NCBI RefSeq assembly: GCF_036924525.1
Contig: NZ_JAZHRU010000001.1
Location: forward strand, 2,571,001 to 2,635,000
Reading direction: 5' to 3'
Length of the DNA stretch: 64,000 bases
Origin: Bradyrhizobium sp. AZCC 1719
GTDB taxonomy: Bacteria > Pseudomonadota > Alphaproteobacteria > Rhizobiales > Xanthobacteraceae
The position numbers were made by a program, and so were the translations under genes. This document shows, piece after piece, positions 16,025-24,395 of the stretch (within the stretch, counting starts at the first letter, position 1; each line of letters begins with the position of its first letter). The notes beneath the pieces are model-generated. The model was not told the origin of the DNA and made no database searches. It saw nothing but the letters and a program-made list of their open reading frames with translations.

Positions 16025-16070
16025 TTGACAAAAACGCGGATTGGTTTAGGTATGTAAATGTTATTTACAT
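16025..16070 (+). promoter_or_regulatory. Promoter and operator of the DUF2852 gene
   Basis: A consensus -35 TTGACA (16025-16030) is followed by a -10-like region near 16047-16056 and a perfect 8-bp inverted repeat, ATGTAAAT-GTT-ATTTACAT (16052-16070). The repeat has the same 19-bp layout as the core of the palindrome over the upstream TetR gene, so that regulator probably binds here. Confidence 0.6.
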
Positions 16071-16104
16071 TCACAACGGCGTGATCGCCGTCATGGAGAG
16101 GGAA

Positions 16105-16590
16105 ATGGCCTACACCGCAGATGTCAATCGATGGCGCGGTCAGACGGAACAGACCTATCGACCGCATATGCTTGAAAGCCCCTGGCACCCCGGCTGGATC
16201 GTGGTGACTATCCTCGGCTTCATCATCTGGTGGCCGATCGGGCTTGCCCTTCTCTTATTCACACTAGGGAGCAGAAAAATGGGTTGCTGGAGCCACGGAG
16301 ATCGCTGGCAGAACAAGATGGAGCGGATGCAGTACAAGATGGACCGGATGCGCGATCGCATGGAGCGCCGCGGTTTCGGCGGCTTCGGCTTCGGCCCGCC
16401 GTCCAGCGGCAACCGCGCCTTCGACGAGTACCGCATGGAAACCCTGCGCCGGCTCGAGGAAGAGCAGGTCGAGTTCAAGAACTTCCTTGAGCGCCTGCGC
16501 CACGCCAAGGACAAGGAAGAGTTCGACGCCTTCATGGCGCAGCACAAGCAGCGCCCGACCCCGCCGAACGACCAGCCGCAGCAGGGCTGA
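16105..16590 (+). CDS. DUF2852 family membrane protein
   Basis: 161 residues. One central transmembrane helix (about 30-55, PGWIVVTILGFIIWWPIGLALLLF) is followed by a basic and Met-rich helix (WQNKMERMQYKMDRMRDRM). A Gly/Phe segment and a charged coiled-coil-like region (EYRMETLRRLEEEQVEFKNF) complete it. This is the DUF2852 layout, whose role is unknown. Start 16105 is preferred because GGAGAGGGA directly precedes it, and the frame open to 16081 is less likely. It sits downstream of the TetR gene and shares its operator type. An intrinsic terminator follows at 16656. Confidence 0.82.
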   Translation: MAYTADVNRWRGQTEQTYRPHMLESPWHPGWIVVTILGFIIWWPIGLALLLFTLGSRKMGCWSHGDRWQNKMERMQYKMDRMRDRMERRGFGGFGFGPPSSGNRAFDEYRMETLRRLEEEQVEFKNFLERLRHAKDKEEFDAFMAQHKQRPTPPNDQPQQG

Positions 16591-16655
16591 TCGTCAACGG
16601 CAAGAAGAGTTCAGCCGCAGGCGTGATGCCCCCATGATGCCTGATGGCGATACAG

Positions 16656-16693
16656 CCGCCCATCTGCGACCCGCAGGTGGGCGGTTTGTTTTT
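16656..16693 (+). terminator. Intrinsic terminator after the DUF2852 gene
   Basis: CCGCCCATCTGC (16656-16667) pairs with GCAGGTGGGCGG (16673-16684) with one G-T wobble, followed by TTTGTTTTT. Confidence 0.8.
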
Positions 16694-16732
16694 GTGCCGT
16701 GACGAGCGAACTGCGACCGCACCGGGATCGGA

Positions 16733-16866
16733 CTCCCTCTCCCGCTTGCGGGGGAGGGCCGGGGTGGGGGTGCCGCCACGAGTCGCGCCGCCCGTATGGA
16801 GAGAGCCCCCACCCAGATCGCATCTTCGATGCGATCTGACCTCCCCCGCAAGCGGGAGAGGTGGAG
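16733..16866. repeat. Palindromic repeat with CTCCCGCTTGCGGGGGAGG ends, copy A
   Basis: Flanked by ctcccgcttgcgggggagg and its complement cctcccccgcaagcgggag, with an inner gatcgcatcttcgatgcgat palindrome. A truncated copy lies at 17338-17433. It is a family of mobile palindromic elements. Confidence 0.75.
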
Positions 16867-17016
16867 GCGAAGTCTTCTAGAAGGAACCGGAGTCAGACCG
16901 TTCGCTCGCCCCATCTCGCCTGGCTCAACCTGAGATTTATTCATGGATCGGCTTCGCGTGCGGTGATAGGCTGCGCGAGATCAACCCCGTTTGTCGCGAG
17001 TCATACGGAGATCAGC

Positions 17017-17304
17017 ATGGAACAGATTCTGACTAACCTCGTTGCAGGAGCGCTTGGCGGCGTGGGTGCGGGCAAGTCATCGCCGACTTTCGATCTCGGT
17101 ACGATTGGTAACGTTGTTGCCGGCTTGGTCGGAGGCGGGGTGCTCGGCCAGATCGTAACGTTGTTGATGCCATCAATCATGGCCGCAGCCCAGTCGGGCG
17201 ATGTGAGCATTGGCGGCATTGTCTCACATGCGATCGCCGGTGGTGCTGGCGGGGCCATACTCACGGCGCTCGTCGGTGCAATCAAGAACAAGGCTGCTGC
17301 CTGA
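17017..17304 (+). CDS. Small glycine-rich hydrophobic protein of unknown function
   Basis: 95 residues, almost all Gly, Ala, Val, Ile and Leu: LVAGALGGVGAGK, then TIGNVVAGLVGGGVLGQIV and a second SHAIAGGAGGAILTALVG stretch. This gives two likely membrane-spanning or channel-like hydrophobic segments. It resembles a conserved rhizobial hypothetical family, but I cannot name a function. Start 17017 has ACGGAG 7 bp upstream. It is flanked on both sides by copies of the same palindromic repeat, which may have brought or protected it. Confidence 0.65.
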   Translation: MEQILTNLVAGALGGVGAGKSSPTFDLGTIGNVVAGLVGGGVLGQIVTLLMPSIMAAAQSGDVSIGGIVSHAIAGGAGGAILTALVGAIKNKAAA

Positions 17305-17337
17305 CGGTCAACCGGCAAAGTCTGAAATTCCCGGTCG

Positions 17338-17433
17338 GTGTCTCCACGAGTCACGCCCCCGTATGGAGAGAGCCCCCACCCGGATCGCATCTTCGATGCG
17401 ATCCGACCTCCCCCGCAAGCGGGAGAGGTGGAG
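17338..17433. repeat. Palindromic repeat, copy B (truncated)
   Basis: Matches the right two-thirds of 16733-16866 (cacgagtca, cgtatggagagagccccca, cctcccccgcaagcgggagag). The left end of the element is missing. Confidence 0.7.
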
Positions 17434-17471
17434 CAATCGGCGAAAGTCAGCTCATGAAGGCATCACCGTCT

Positions 17472-17909
17472 GGTGGCGCTGTTTCGCGGCCGGTCTATTT
17501 TGTATGGACGCGCTAATGCAGGACGGCCGTCATGAATGAAATGGTGTCTATCGATCAGATCTGGCGATCGATCCGCCGTGAAGCGGACAGCGCCGTGGCG
17601 CGCGACCCGGTATTCGGCGCCGCGCTCTTCTCATCCATTCTCGATCATCCCGACTTCGCTCATGCACTGGCGCACCAGATCGGCGCGCGGCTCGGCCAGA
17701 CGCACGCAGATCGCGCGCGCTTTGCGCAGCTTGCCCGTGACGCCTTCGCGTCTTCGCCTGATCTGATCGACGCGGCGAGCCGCGATCTGCAGAGCATAGC
17801 CGTTCACGATCCCGCGACCACAACGCTGCTGCAGCCGCTGCTGAACTTCAAGGGATACGTCGCGCTTCAGGTCTGGCGCATCTCCAACTGGCTCTGGCGT
17901 GAAGGCCGC
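17472..17909 (+). repeat. Duplicated block, copy 1 (5' part of the serine acetyltransferase gene)
   Basis: About 438 bp that match 19409-19847 at high identity, starting upstream of the ATG at tggcgctg and ending at gtgaaggccgc. After that point the two loci are unrelated. The duplication carries promoter-proximal sequence plus the first 125 or so codons. Confidence 0.8.
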
Positions 17910-17930
17910 CTGACAAGAGCAGTTGCATGA
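17532..17930 (+). pseudogene. Truncated serine acetyltransferase (N-terminal half only)
   Basis: 132 residues that match the N-terminal SATase helical domain of the complete gene at 19470 with only scattered differences (DPVFGAALFSSILDHPDFA, NFKGYVALQVWRISNWLW). It then leaves homology after WREGR and stops. The hexapeptide-repeat catalytic domain, which binds acetyl-CoA and serine, is absent, so it cannot act as an acetyltransferase. It could still form mixed oligomers through the helical domain. The duplication is not recent given the divergence. The start context (GGACGGCCGTCATGAATG) is retained. Confidence 0.8.
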
Positions 17931-18051
17931 GGGGCGAGGTCTCGATTGCCAGGATCGCTTGGCGACAGCCGTCGCAAAACAACGCTTAACGAATGTCCGG
18001 CATTCTCTTCGCGCTTGAAAGAAGGCGGGAAATGGCCGGGAGAGGAAGCGC

Positions 18052-19296
18052 ATGAAGCTCTTACGGGATATTTTGCGGCACGAAGCCGACACGGAGAAGA
18101 TGCGCGAGAGAGCACGCGGCGCGGATCGCGCTTGCGCCATCCTGACCCCCATTGTCCCCATTGCCTTCAACGAGGCGGATAGTTGGTTCGGTGGCAAGCC
18201 GAAGTTGCCGAAAGATACCTCCTGGCCAGAGCAGAAGGGAGTGCCGCTGCATTTTGTGTGTCAGATCAATCTTTCGCGCCTTCCAGCCGGTCTATGGTCG
18301 GGGGTTGGGCCACGCGACGGTTGGCTGGCTGTGTTCTTTCACCCTGAAACACATGCTCCGAAAGTCCTCCACGTTCGAGGCGAGATAGAAGAGCGTGACG
18401 GACCGGGGCAAATGGCGGCGCAATGGGCGAGGACATACGCATCCTATGCAGTCAAAGCTAAAATGGATCTCCTTCCCCAGTGGCCGGTCAAAATTGAAGA
18501 ATGCCATCAAGTACATTTGACGCATTTGGGAAGTGTCAAATTTGCCCCAGAATCTTTGAAGGATGAAAAGCCCGATCTCGCAAACTCCGCTATTCATCCC
18601 TTCGACGCGGATACGCTCGGGGTTCTACTCGACAGTCTGGAGGAGTTTTTCATCCAGCAGTTGAAGCAGATGTGCCGCTTTCCTGCGATGAAGAAGGTCC
18701 GCCAGGATGACCTCGACTGGATGCTCGAAACAAAGGCGCTAGCCTTCCAGGGCCTTGAGGAATTCTACAAGGTTGAAGGCATTCTTGCGCCTGGCAAATA
18801 CAACTTCGATTCCGGAAAGGTTGCTTCGGAGCTTCCGAAGATCGCCAACCTTCCGACCTACGAGTTCAATTATCTCAAGGACGACGAAGATGGCTATTGC
18901 TGTTTGGAGTACCGCCGTTCGTCGCTCTCCGAATTGCCGGTTAGCTCTCGATCCCTGCCCGCTTGGTGGGAGCGATACAATTCCCGACTCTATTGGCAAT
19001 GCGGCCACGCCTACACGAATGACCCAGGACGCCTGCATCCGACGCTACGCGAAAGGATGGAGCGAATCTGGCTTCACGAAACGCAAGGATTTCATGGCGC
19101 CATGGGACATGCGCCCGAGGGGCATATTTATACACCGCACGGCCCCGAAACCGACACCGAGGTGTTGCTTGAACTACCAACAAGCCGAATGCAGGGTTGG
19201 ATCTGGGGAGATACCTATTCGATCGTGCTACTGATCAAGCGTCAGGCGCTGTCGCGGGGTAACTTCGTCGATGTGATCGTGGACATCACCAACTGA
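18052..19296 (+). CDS. DUF1963 (YwqG-like) protein
   Basis: A 414-residue protein of the DUF1963/YwqG family. The family features are KLPKDTSWPEQKGVPLHFVCQINL near residues 55-75 (selecting a substrate-like 'gambling' WP motif), the long middle region and the C-terminal HGPETDTEVLLELPTS and MQGWIWGDTYSIVLLI. YwqG-like proteins have no known activity and often sit in variable genome regions. AGAGGAAG lies before ATG 18052. Its base and codon use is less G/C-rich than that of flanking genes, and it lies precisely between two copies of a duplicated block, suggesting it arrived with the rearrangement. Confidence 0.85.
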   Translation: MKLLRDILRHEADTEKMRERARGADRACAILTPIVPIAFNEADSWFGGKPKLPKDTSWPEQKGVPLHFVCQINLSRLPAGLWSGVGPRDGWLAVFFHPETHAPKVLHVRGEIEERDGPGQMAAQWARTYASYAVKAKMDLLPQWPVKIEECHQVHLTHLGSVKFAPESLKDEKPDLANSAIHPFDADTLGVLLDSLEEFFIQQLKQMCRFPAMKKVRQDDLDWMLETKALAFQGLEEFYKVEGILAPGKYNFDSGKVASELPKIANLPTYEFNYLKDDEDGYCCLEYRRSSLSELPVSSRSLPAWWERYNSRLYWQCGHAYTNDPGRLHPTLRERMERIWLHETQGFHGAMGHAPEGHIYTPHGPETDTEVLLELPTSRMQGWIWGDTYSIVLLIKRQALSRGNFVDVIVDITN

Positions 19297-19408
19297 ATGT
19301 AGTTTCAGCCACTAGGCACACTCGTCTAAGCAATGAGGAAAATGCCGGGAAACGGATGGTTGGAAGGACGCACGATGTTGTCCTCCCTGCACTCCGCTGC
19401 GGCTCTCA

Positions 19409-19847
19409 TGGCGCTGCTTCGCGGCCGGCCTATATTATTATGTGGATGCGCTAATCCGAGGCGGCCGTCATGATTGAAATGCTGTCTGTCGATCAACTCT
19501 GGCACGCGATCCGCCGCGAAGCTGAAAGCGCCCTGGCGCGCGACCCGGTATTCGGCGCCGCGCTCTCCTCATCCATTCTCGATCGTCCCGACTTCGCTCA
19601 TGCGCTGGCGCACCAGATCGGCGCGCGGCTCGGCAAGACGCACGCGGATCGCGCGTGCTTTGCGCAGCTTGCCCGTGACGCCTTCGCATCTTCGCCCGAT
19701 CTGATCGACGCGGCGAGCCGCGATCTGCAAAGCATTGCCATTCACGATCCCGCGACGACAGCGCTTCTGCCGCCGCTGCTGAACTTCAAGGGATACGTCG
19801 CGCTACAGGTCTGGCGCATCTCCAACTGGCTCTGGCGTGAAGGCCGC
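19409..19847 (+). repeat. Duplicated block, copy 2 (start of the intact serine acetyltransferase gene)
   Basis: Matches 17472-17909. The complete gene begins inside it at 19470 and continues beyond the point where similarity ends. Confidence 0.8.
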
Positions 19848-20228
19848 AACGATCTGGCGCTGTTGCTGCAAAGCCTGTCGTCCGATCAGCTTCAGGTCAG
19901 CATTCACCCCACCGCTTCGATCGGCACGTCGGTGTTTCTCGATCACGCCACCGGCATCATCATCGGCGCCTTTGCCGTGATCGGCGACGAGGTGACGATT
20001 TTGCAGAACGTCACCATCGGCCGAATTCATTCGCAGCCGGACCGCGCGCCGAAGATCGGCAGGGGAGTGTTGCTCAGCGCCGGATCGACCATTCTCGGCA
20101 ATGTCAGCGTCGGCGATTGCGCCAAGATCGGCGCAGGCGCAGTCGTCGAGCACGATGTGCCGCCCTGCTGCACCGCCGTCGGCGTTCCCGCGCGACTAGC
20201 GAATTGTCCGGAGAAGATTTCTGTCTGA
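19470..20228 (+). CDS. cysE: Serine O-acetyltransferase
   Basis: A 252-residue enzyme that acetylates serine with acetyl-CoA, the first step of cysteine synthesis in the cytoplasm. The N-terminal helical SATase domain is at about 1-130. The left-handed beta-helix of hexapeptide repeats is at about 135-235 (IHPTASIGTSVFLDHATGIII, IGDEVTILQNVTIGRI, IGRGVLLSAGSTILGN, KIGAGAVVEHDVPP), including the catalytic histidine in LDHATG. The start at 19470 matches the truncated copy. It is monocistronic, and a partial palindromic repeat follows the stop. The short C-terminal tail (CPEKISV) differs from the GxGI tail that binds cysteine synthase. Confidence 0.92.
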   Translation: MIEMLSVDQLWHAIRREAESALARDPVFGAALSSSILDRPDFAHALAHQIGARLGKTHADRACFAQLARDAFASSPDLIDAASRDLQSIAIHDPATTALLPPLLNFKGYVALQVWRISNWLWREGRNDLALLLQSLSSDQLQVSIHPTASIGTSVFLDHATGIIIGAFAVIGDEVTILQNVTIGRIHSQPDRAPKIGRGVLLSAGSTILGNVSVGDCAKIGAGAVVEHDVPPCCTAVGVPARLANCPEKISV

Positions 20229-20341
20229 GCGCATGGCAACCGTAGCCCAGGCGAGCGAAGCGACCCCCGGGACAATGTCTGAAGGAAACAATTTGATGGT
20301 TTCTGATAGTATCCCTACAAAGCCATGATCCTTATCAGTAC

Positions 20342-20787
20342 ATGACCGAAGCCATTATCCGCTCTGCGGCAGAACACGAGCTGCCCGAGGTGTTGAACCT
20401 TTACCGACACCTTCATCCGCACGATCCTCAGTTGGAGACAGCTACTGCTGAGCGCGTCTGGTCGACGTTGCTTACATCCAGCTTCATGACCGTGATCGTG
20501 GCGCAAGCAGCGGAACTGCTTGTATCTTCGTGCACGCTCGCGATCGTGCCTAACCTGTCTCGAGGCGGTAGATCGTATGGGGTGATTGAGAATGTAGTCA
20601 CTCACGCCGACTACCGTCGGCTGGGGCTCGGCCAACGTGTTCTCATGCGCTCGATGTTGCTTGGCAGGCCGACTGCTACAAAGTCCTATTGGCGACGGGT
20701 TCGAAGCTGGAGACCACCCTACGCTTCTATGAGGGAGCCGGCTTTCATCGTGGTGGCAAAACCTACTTCGAGGTACGCCGTCCTTAG
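20342..20787 (+). pseudogene. Frameshifted GNAT family acetyltransferase
   Basis: The first frame reads as a GNAT protein through the acetyl-CoA loop (EAIIRSAAEHELPEVLNLYR, GVIENVVTHADYRRLGLGQRV). After about 20655 the family sequence continues in another frame (AWQADCYKVLLATGSKLE, LRFYEGAGF, GGKTYFEVRRP) and ends at TAG 20785-20787. A one-base change near atgttgctt explains it. As read, the protein would lose its last strand and helix and run to 20824. Both halves are otherwise well preserved, so decay is recent or the base call is wrong. Confidence 0.8.
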
Positions 20788-20844
20788 CGTGCAGTTTTGT
20801 ACATATCGTACGGTGACCCCGTAACTCAGCGCCCCTACGACGCC

Positions 20845-20892
20845 ACGGGACGGGGCGCTTGAGCAAACTGAGCGCTCCACGCCCCGTCCCGT
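20845..20892. other. Strong hairpin between convergent genes
   Basis: ACGGGACGGGGC (20845-20856) and GCCCCGTCCCGT (20881-20892) can pair, with a nested GCGCT/AGCGC stem. There is no T-tract on either strand. It may act as a shared transcription stop or be part of a repeat. Confidence 0.5.
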
Positions 20893-20998
20893 TGCTCAAC
20901 CGAGCCCCATGGGCTCAGATGACGAACAGACTCTACTCATACGCGGATGAGAAACGGGACTCGCGTCACGGGCTCCTAATTCACTCGCGGACTGCAAA

Positions 20999-22267
20999 CT
21001 ACCGCACCATGGCGCCGTAAACGATGTCCTGCACCTGCTCGCGATAGTACTTCCGAAGTTCGCCGGGCGCCGCCGTTCCCACGACCACGACCAGGCGCTC
21101 TTTCGGGTCGCAGAAGAACTGCGTGCCGTAGGCGCCATTCCAGGTGAACTCACCGGGATTGCCCGGTACCGACGACAGGCCCTCGCTGGTGCGTACTGCC
21201 ACGCTAAGGCCGAAGCTGAAGCCGCCGCGATGCGGCTCCACATTGGCGACGTTGTTCTTGATGTCAGGCCCAAGGTGGTTGGAGATCATGTGATGCACGG
21301 TCTTGGGCCCGAGAATGCGCTGGCCGTCGAGTTCGCCGCCATTGAGCAGCATCTGTCCAAAGCGGACATAGTCGCCCACGGTGGCAAACGCGCAGGCGCC
21401 GCCGCAATCGAACTTGGTGGGCGTGTCGAGCAGCTTGATCGCCTGCGGCTTGCCGGTCAGCGGATCATTGGGAAAGGGCCGGGCAAGACGTGCGCGCTGC
21501 GCCTCGGTGGGGCGGAACGTGGCGTCCTTCATGCCGAGCGGCTGCCACACATTGCCGGTGAGGTAGTCGCCAAGCCGCAGCTCGCTGACTTTTTCAACGA
21601 CAGCACCGAGCACGTCGATCGAGAAGCCATACTCGAAAACCGTCGCCGGCTGGTGCGCTAGTGGCAACTTGGTGATGCGATCGATGAAGGCCTGGGTATC
21701 GCCTTCGATCGCCGGCGCGGTGCCATCGGGATACTGACGGGCGATCGGGCTTGAGCTGTCCGGTCGTCCTCCATACATCAGCCCGGATGTGTGCCGATAA
21801 AGATCGTGGATGAAGATTGGCGAAGCCTGCGCGTCGAGCCTCAGCGAACCGTCCGCTTGCGGGACGCCCACCTTCATTTCGGCAAAGCCGGGATAGTAGT
21901 CCGCAAGCTTTGCCTGCAGCGGAAGGCGCCCCTGTTCCATCAGCGTCAGGGCCGCGACGGCGGCCATCGGCTTGGTCATGGAGGCAAGCGCAAAGACGGC
22001 ATCCAGCGGCATCGGCGTGCCCTTGGTCGGATCAAGCTGGCCATACGCCTTGTACTGCACGAGCTTTCCGTCGCGAGCTATCGCGACCACGGCGCCGGGC
22101 ACACGCTTCGCAGCGATCTCGCGGGCAAAGAAATCATCAAGACGGGCCAGTCCCTGCTGCGAAAATCCGACGTCATCCGGCTTTGCCTCGGGCAGCGGCG
22201 CGGCATTTGCCGCATTGGCAGCGATGCCGGCAACAACCGCCGCGGCCATCATCATGAATGGCTTCAT
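20999..22267 (-). CDS. Serine hydrolase of the class C beta-lactamase/esterase family
   Basis: 422 residues. An Ala-rich signal peptide (about 1-22) is followed by the beta-lactamase-fold domain with the catalytic SMTK (Ser-x-x-Lys, near residue 95). A YGFSIDVLG block occupies the second (Tyr) motif and HRGGFSFGLSV lies near the third-motif region. The pattern matches periplasmic EstB-type esterases/D-aminopeptidase-like enzymes more than true AmpC. Substrate cannot be inferred. The start at 22267 has GGGAGAAG upstream. It is alone in its transcription unit, facing the acetyltransferase pseudogene. Confidence 0.88.
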   Translation of the reverse strand: MKPFMMMAAAVVAGIAANAANAAPLPEAKPDDVGFSQQGLARLDDFFAREIAAKRVPGAVVAIARDGKLVQYKAYGQLDPTKGTPMPLDAVFALASMTKPMAAVAALTLMEQGRLPLQAKLADYYPGFAEMKVGVPQADGSLRLDAQASPIFIHDLYRHTSGLMYGGRPDSSSPIARQYPDGTAPAIEGDTQAFIDRITKLPLAHQPATVFEYGFSIDVLGAVVEKVSELRLGDYLTGNVWQPLGMKDATFRPTEAQRARLARPFPNDPLTGKPQAIKLLDTPTKFDCGGACAFATVGDYVRFGQMLLNGGELDGQRILGPKTVHHMISNHLGPDIKNNVANVEPHRGGFSFGLSVAVRTSEGLSSVPGNPGEFTWNGAYGTQFFCDPKERLVVVVGTAAPGELRKYYREQVQDIVYGAMVR

Positions 22268-22416
22268 CGTCTTCTCCCTCGAATGCGGTTCAGGTCCGCA
22301 AGATTATTATGTTCGGGGCACCATGTTAGATCGCGCCTGCACGAGCGACAAGGAGAGCGCGCGAGCAGGGCACTCGTTGTGCCGGCAAAACTGTTCTGAT
22401 TTGCTCGTCGGGCAAC

Positions 22417-22488
22417 TGTAGCCCGGGCGAGCAAAACGACCCCGGGGTCGTGTGTTCCCGCATGTCGCTTGCGCCCATGCGGGCTACA
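22417..22488. repeat. Palindromic repeat (tgtagcccgggcgagc type)
   Basis: Opens tgtagcccgggcgagcaaaa and closes with the complement-like catgcgggctaca. A partial copy lies at about 20238-20271 (cgtagcccaggcgagcgaag). Confidence 0.65.
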
Positions 22489-22750
22489 ATTCATCTCGCA
22501 GTGACTGATTTGCTTCAATTCTGATTTTCCGAAATCGTGTCAAGCCCAGGAAACAAAAAGAATCGAAAATATTCCGCTTTCGTTCTCACCCAAATCAGTC
22601 GCATAACTCCGTCCGTCTCGCGGCAGATGAGGGGCGTTGGCCACGTCACGAACGCGCGGTGAGATGCGATGGACGACGATGGCGCGCTAGACGTACGCGC
22701 CGGAAGCGTACGGCGAAGTCGTGTGGTTCGGGCGCCGCGGTGCTGGCGTT
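22489..22750. other. Gene-free spacer
   Basis: About 260 bp, A/T-richer in its first half (gaaacaaaaagaatcgaaaa), without a convincing open frame, promoter or repeat. It leads into a cluster of palindromic elements. Confidence 0.4.
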
Positions 22751-22980
22751 AAGTCCTTAAGAAGCGAAGCTTCTCAGGGGCGACGGAGGCAAAAGAGCCG
22801 TTCTCCGGGGAGAGCACGAAGTAAGCCGTAAAGCCATTGCGCAGGGAAGGCCGGGATGCTCCCGCTGTACCTGTATGCTCGTGTGCGTTTTCCTTTGCGC
22901 ACTTTGCACACGAGACCGCGGGTGCGGCGCGCACCCGGTCTTCCCTGCGCCCTCAGATAGGAGAGGGCGAAGAAGCGAAG
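22751..22980. repeat. Long dispersed repeat element
   Basis: About 230 bp starting at aagtccttaagaagcgaagc and running to the ccctgcgccctcagatag end, with ggtgcggcgcgcacc and cgtgtgcgttttcctttgcg sections. I recognise this text as a common repeat in Bradyrhizobium and Rhodopseudomonas genomes. The three overlapping minus-strand frames in it are the spurious proteins often annotated there. Confidence 0.6.
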
Positions 22981-23028
22981 ATGCAAACCTCGGGCGCAAT
23001 GCGTCGCGAGAAGGTCACCTCATGCTCC

Positions 23029-23134
23029 GTTGTCGTCACCCGCGAAGGCGGGTGACCCAGTATTCCAGAGATAGCAGTGATTGAACCGAGAAGCCGCGGC
23101 GTACTGGATCCCCCGCCTTCGCGGGGGACGACAG
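23029..23134. repeat. Palindromic repeat (cccgcgaaggcgggtgacc type)
   Basis: tgtcgtcacccgcgaaggcg at the left pairs with cgccttcgcgggggacgaca at the right, around a variable middle. It is a common alphaproteobacterial palindromic element. Confidence 0.75.
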
Positions 23135-23159
23135 TCGAGTGTAGCGCCACATTCTCCGC

Positions 23160-23238
23160 GTCATTGCGAGCGCAGCGAAGCAATCCATTGGCGCCTCATA
23201 CGCGGAAAGATGGATTGCTTCGCTGCGCTCGCAATGAC
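23160..23238. repeat. Palindromic repeat (tcattgcgagcgcagcgaag type)
   Basis: Perfect 28-bp arms (23160-23187 and 23211-23238), beginning gtcattgcgagcgcagcgaa, around a 23-bp loop. Confidence 0.8.
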
Positions 23239-23240
23239 GG

Positions 23241-23644
23241 CGAACGGCTTTCGCCACATTGTCCACCCGCCGCCCTGAGGCCGGGCCAACAAACGTCACG
23301 AGGCGCGAGGCCGGCCGCCCGGACCACCTGTCGGCGTATGGAACCCGGACCCCAGAGGCCCGCAACCGTCCGGCCGCACTGGACTTCCGGCAGTGGAATT
23401 CCCTATTGGTAACCGAAAGTTAACTAAGCTTAGCGTCTGGTTAGGGACGGAATGACGCGCTGGCAGCCCTCGTTTTGACATGTTGGCAGGGGAAGCAATG
23501 CCCGGCTTTCGGCGGGCCCCCCATGCGACAGGAAACAGGCTCTCGCGCTGGCGCAAATCGCCGCGCCCGACGCGCGGCTGTGAAAACCGGCGGCCATTTG
23601 CTCCCGGAGGAATTAGGGACACTTGCGTTGAGAGGATACTACTC
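23241..23644. other. Upstream region of the tol operon
   Basis: About 400 bp without a gene I can support. It contains TTGACA at 23475-23480 without a clear -10. The open frame extending tolQ upstream to 23480 has no family similarity. The promoter of tolQRAB should lie here. Confidence 0.4.
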
Positions 23645-24358
23645 ATGAATCCCGCCGACGTGGCTCCGTCAGCTCTGCCGCTCGTCTCGGCCGACGTGTC
23701 GCTGATCGCGCTGTTCTGGCAGGCCCACTGGGTCGTGAAGTCGGTCATGATGGGCCTGCTCGCCTGCTCGGTCTGGGTCTGGGCGATCGCGATCGACAAG
23801 ATTTTCCTCTATTCGCGCACCAAGCGCGCGATGGACCGCTTCGAACAGGCGTTCTGGTCGGGACAATCGATCGAGGAGCTCTATCGCGCGCTTTCGGCGA
23901 AACCGACGCAATCGATGGCGGCGTGCTTCGTCGCCGCCATGCGCGAGTGGAAGCGCTCGTTCGAGAGCCAGTCGCGCTCCTTTGCCGGATTGCAGATGCG
24001 GATCGAGAAGGTGATGAACGTCTCCATCGCCCGCGAGGTCGAGCGGCTGGAGCGGCGGCTCCTGGTGCTGGCAACTGTCGGCTCCGCCGGCCCGTTCGTC
24101 GGCCTGTTCGGAACCGTCTGGGGCATCATGTCGAGCTTCCAGTCGATCGCGGCGTCGAAAAATACCTCGCTCGCGGTGGTGGCACCCGGCATTGCGGAAG
24201 CGCTGTTTGCGACCGCTATCGGTCTTATCGCCGCCATCCCGGCGACGATTTTCTACAATAAGTTCACGTCCGAGGTGAATCGGCAGGCGCAGCGGCTGGA
24301 AGGTTTTGCCGACGAGTTTTCAGCCATCCTGTCCCGCCAGATCGACGAGCGGGCGTGA
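23645..24358 (+). CDS. tolQ: Tol-Pal system protein TolQ
   Basis: A 237-residue inner-membrane subunit of the TolQ-TolR proton-driven motor that energises the Tol-Pal envelope-constriction system. The first transmembrane helix is at about 25-47 (WVVKSVMMGLLACSVWVWAIAIDKI), the large cytoplasmic loop in the middle. Two further helices are in the C-terminal half (LLVLATVGSAGPFVGLFGTVWGIM and ALFATAIGLIAAIPATIFYN), which include the family's conserved GTVWGI and Thr/Pro residues. Start 23645 has GAGAGG upstream. It is first gene of tolQRAB, with a 37-bp gap to tolR. Confidence 0.95.
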   Translation: MNPADVAPSALPLVSADVSLIALFWQAHWVVKSVMMGLLACSVWVWAIAIDKIFLYSRTKRAMDRFEQAFWSGQSIEELYRALSAKPTQSMAACFVAAMREWKRSFESQSRSFAGLQMRIEKVMNVSIAREVERLERRLLVLATVGSAGPFVGLFGTVWGIMSSFQSIAASKNTSLAVVAPGIAEALFATAIGLIAAIPATIFYNKFTSEVNRQAQRLEGFADEFSAILSRQIDERA

Positions 24359-24395
24359 GGGCGGCAAATGACGAGCGCATCGTGAGATCAAGATC

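Noticed and set aside
16861..17016. Upstream extension of the glycine-rich protein
   Set aside because: It starts in a palindromic repeat, and the start at 17017 has its own ribosome site.
22749..22999. Three overlapping minus-strand frames (61-80 residues)
   Set aside because: They lie in a repeat element that carries the same spurious frames in many genomes, and no ribosome sites are seen.
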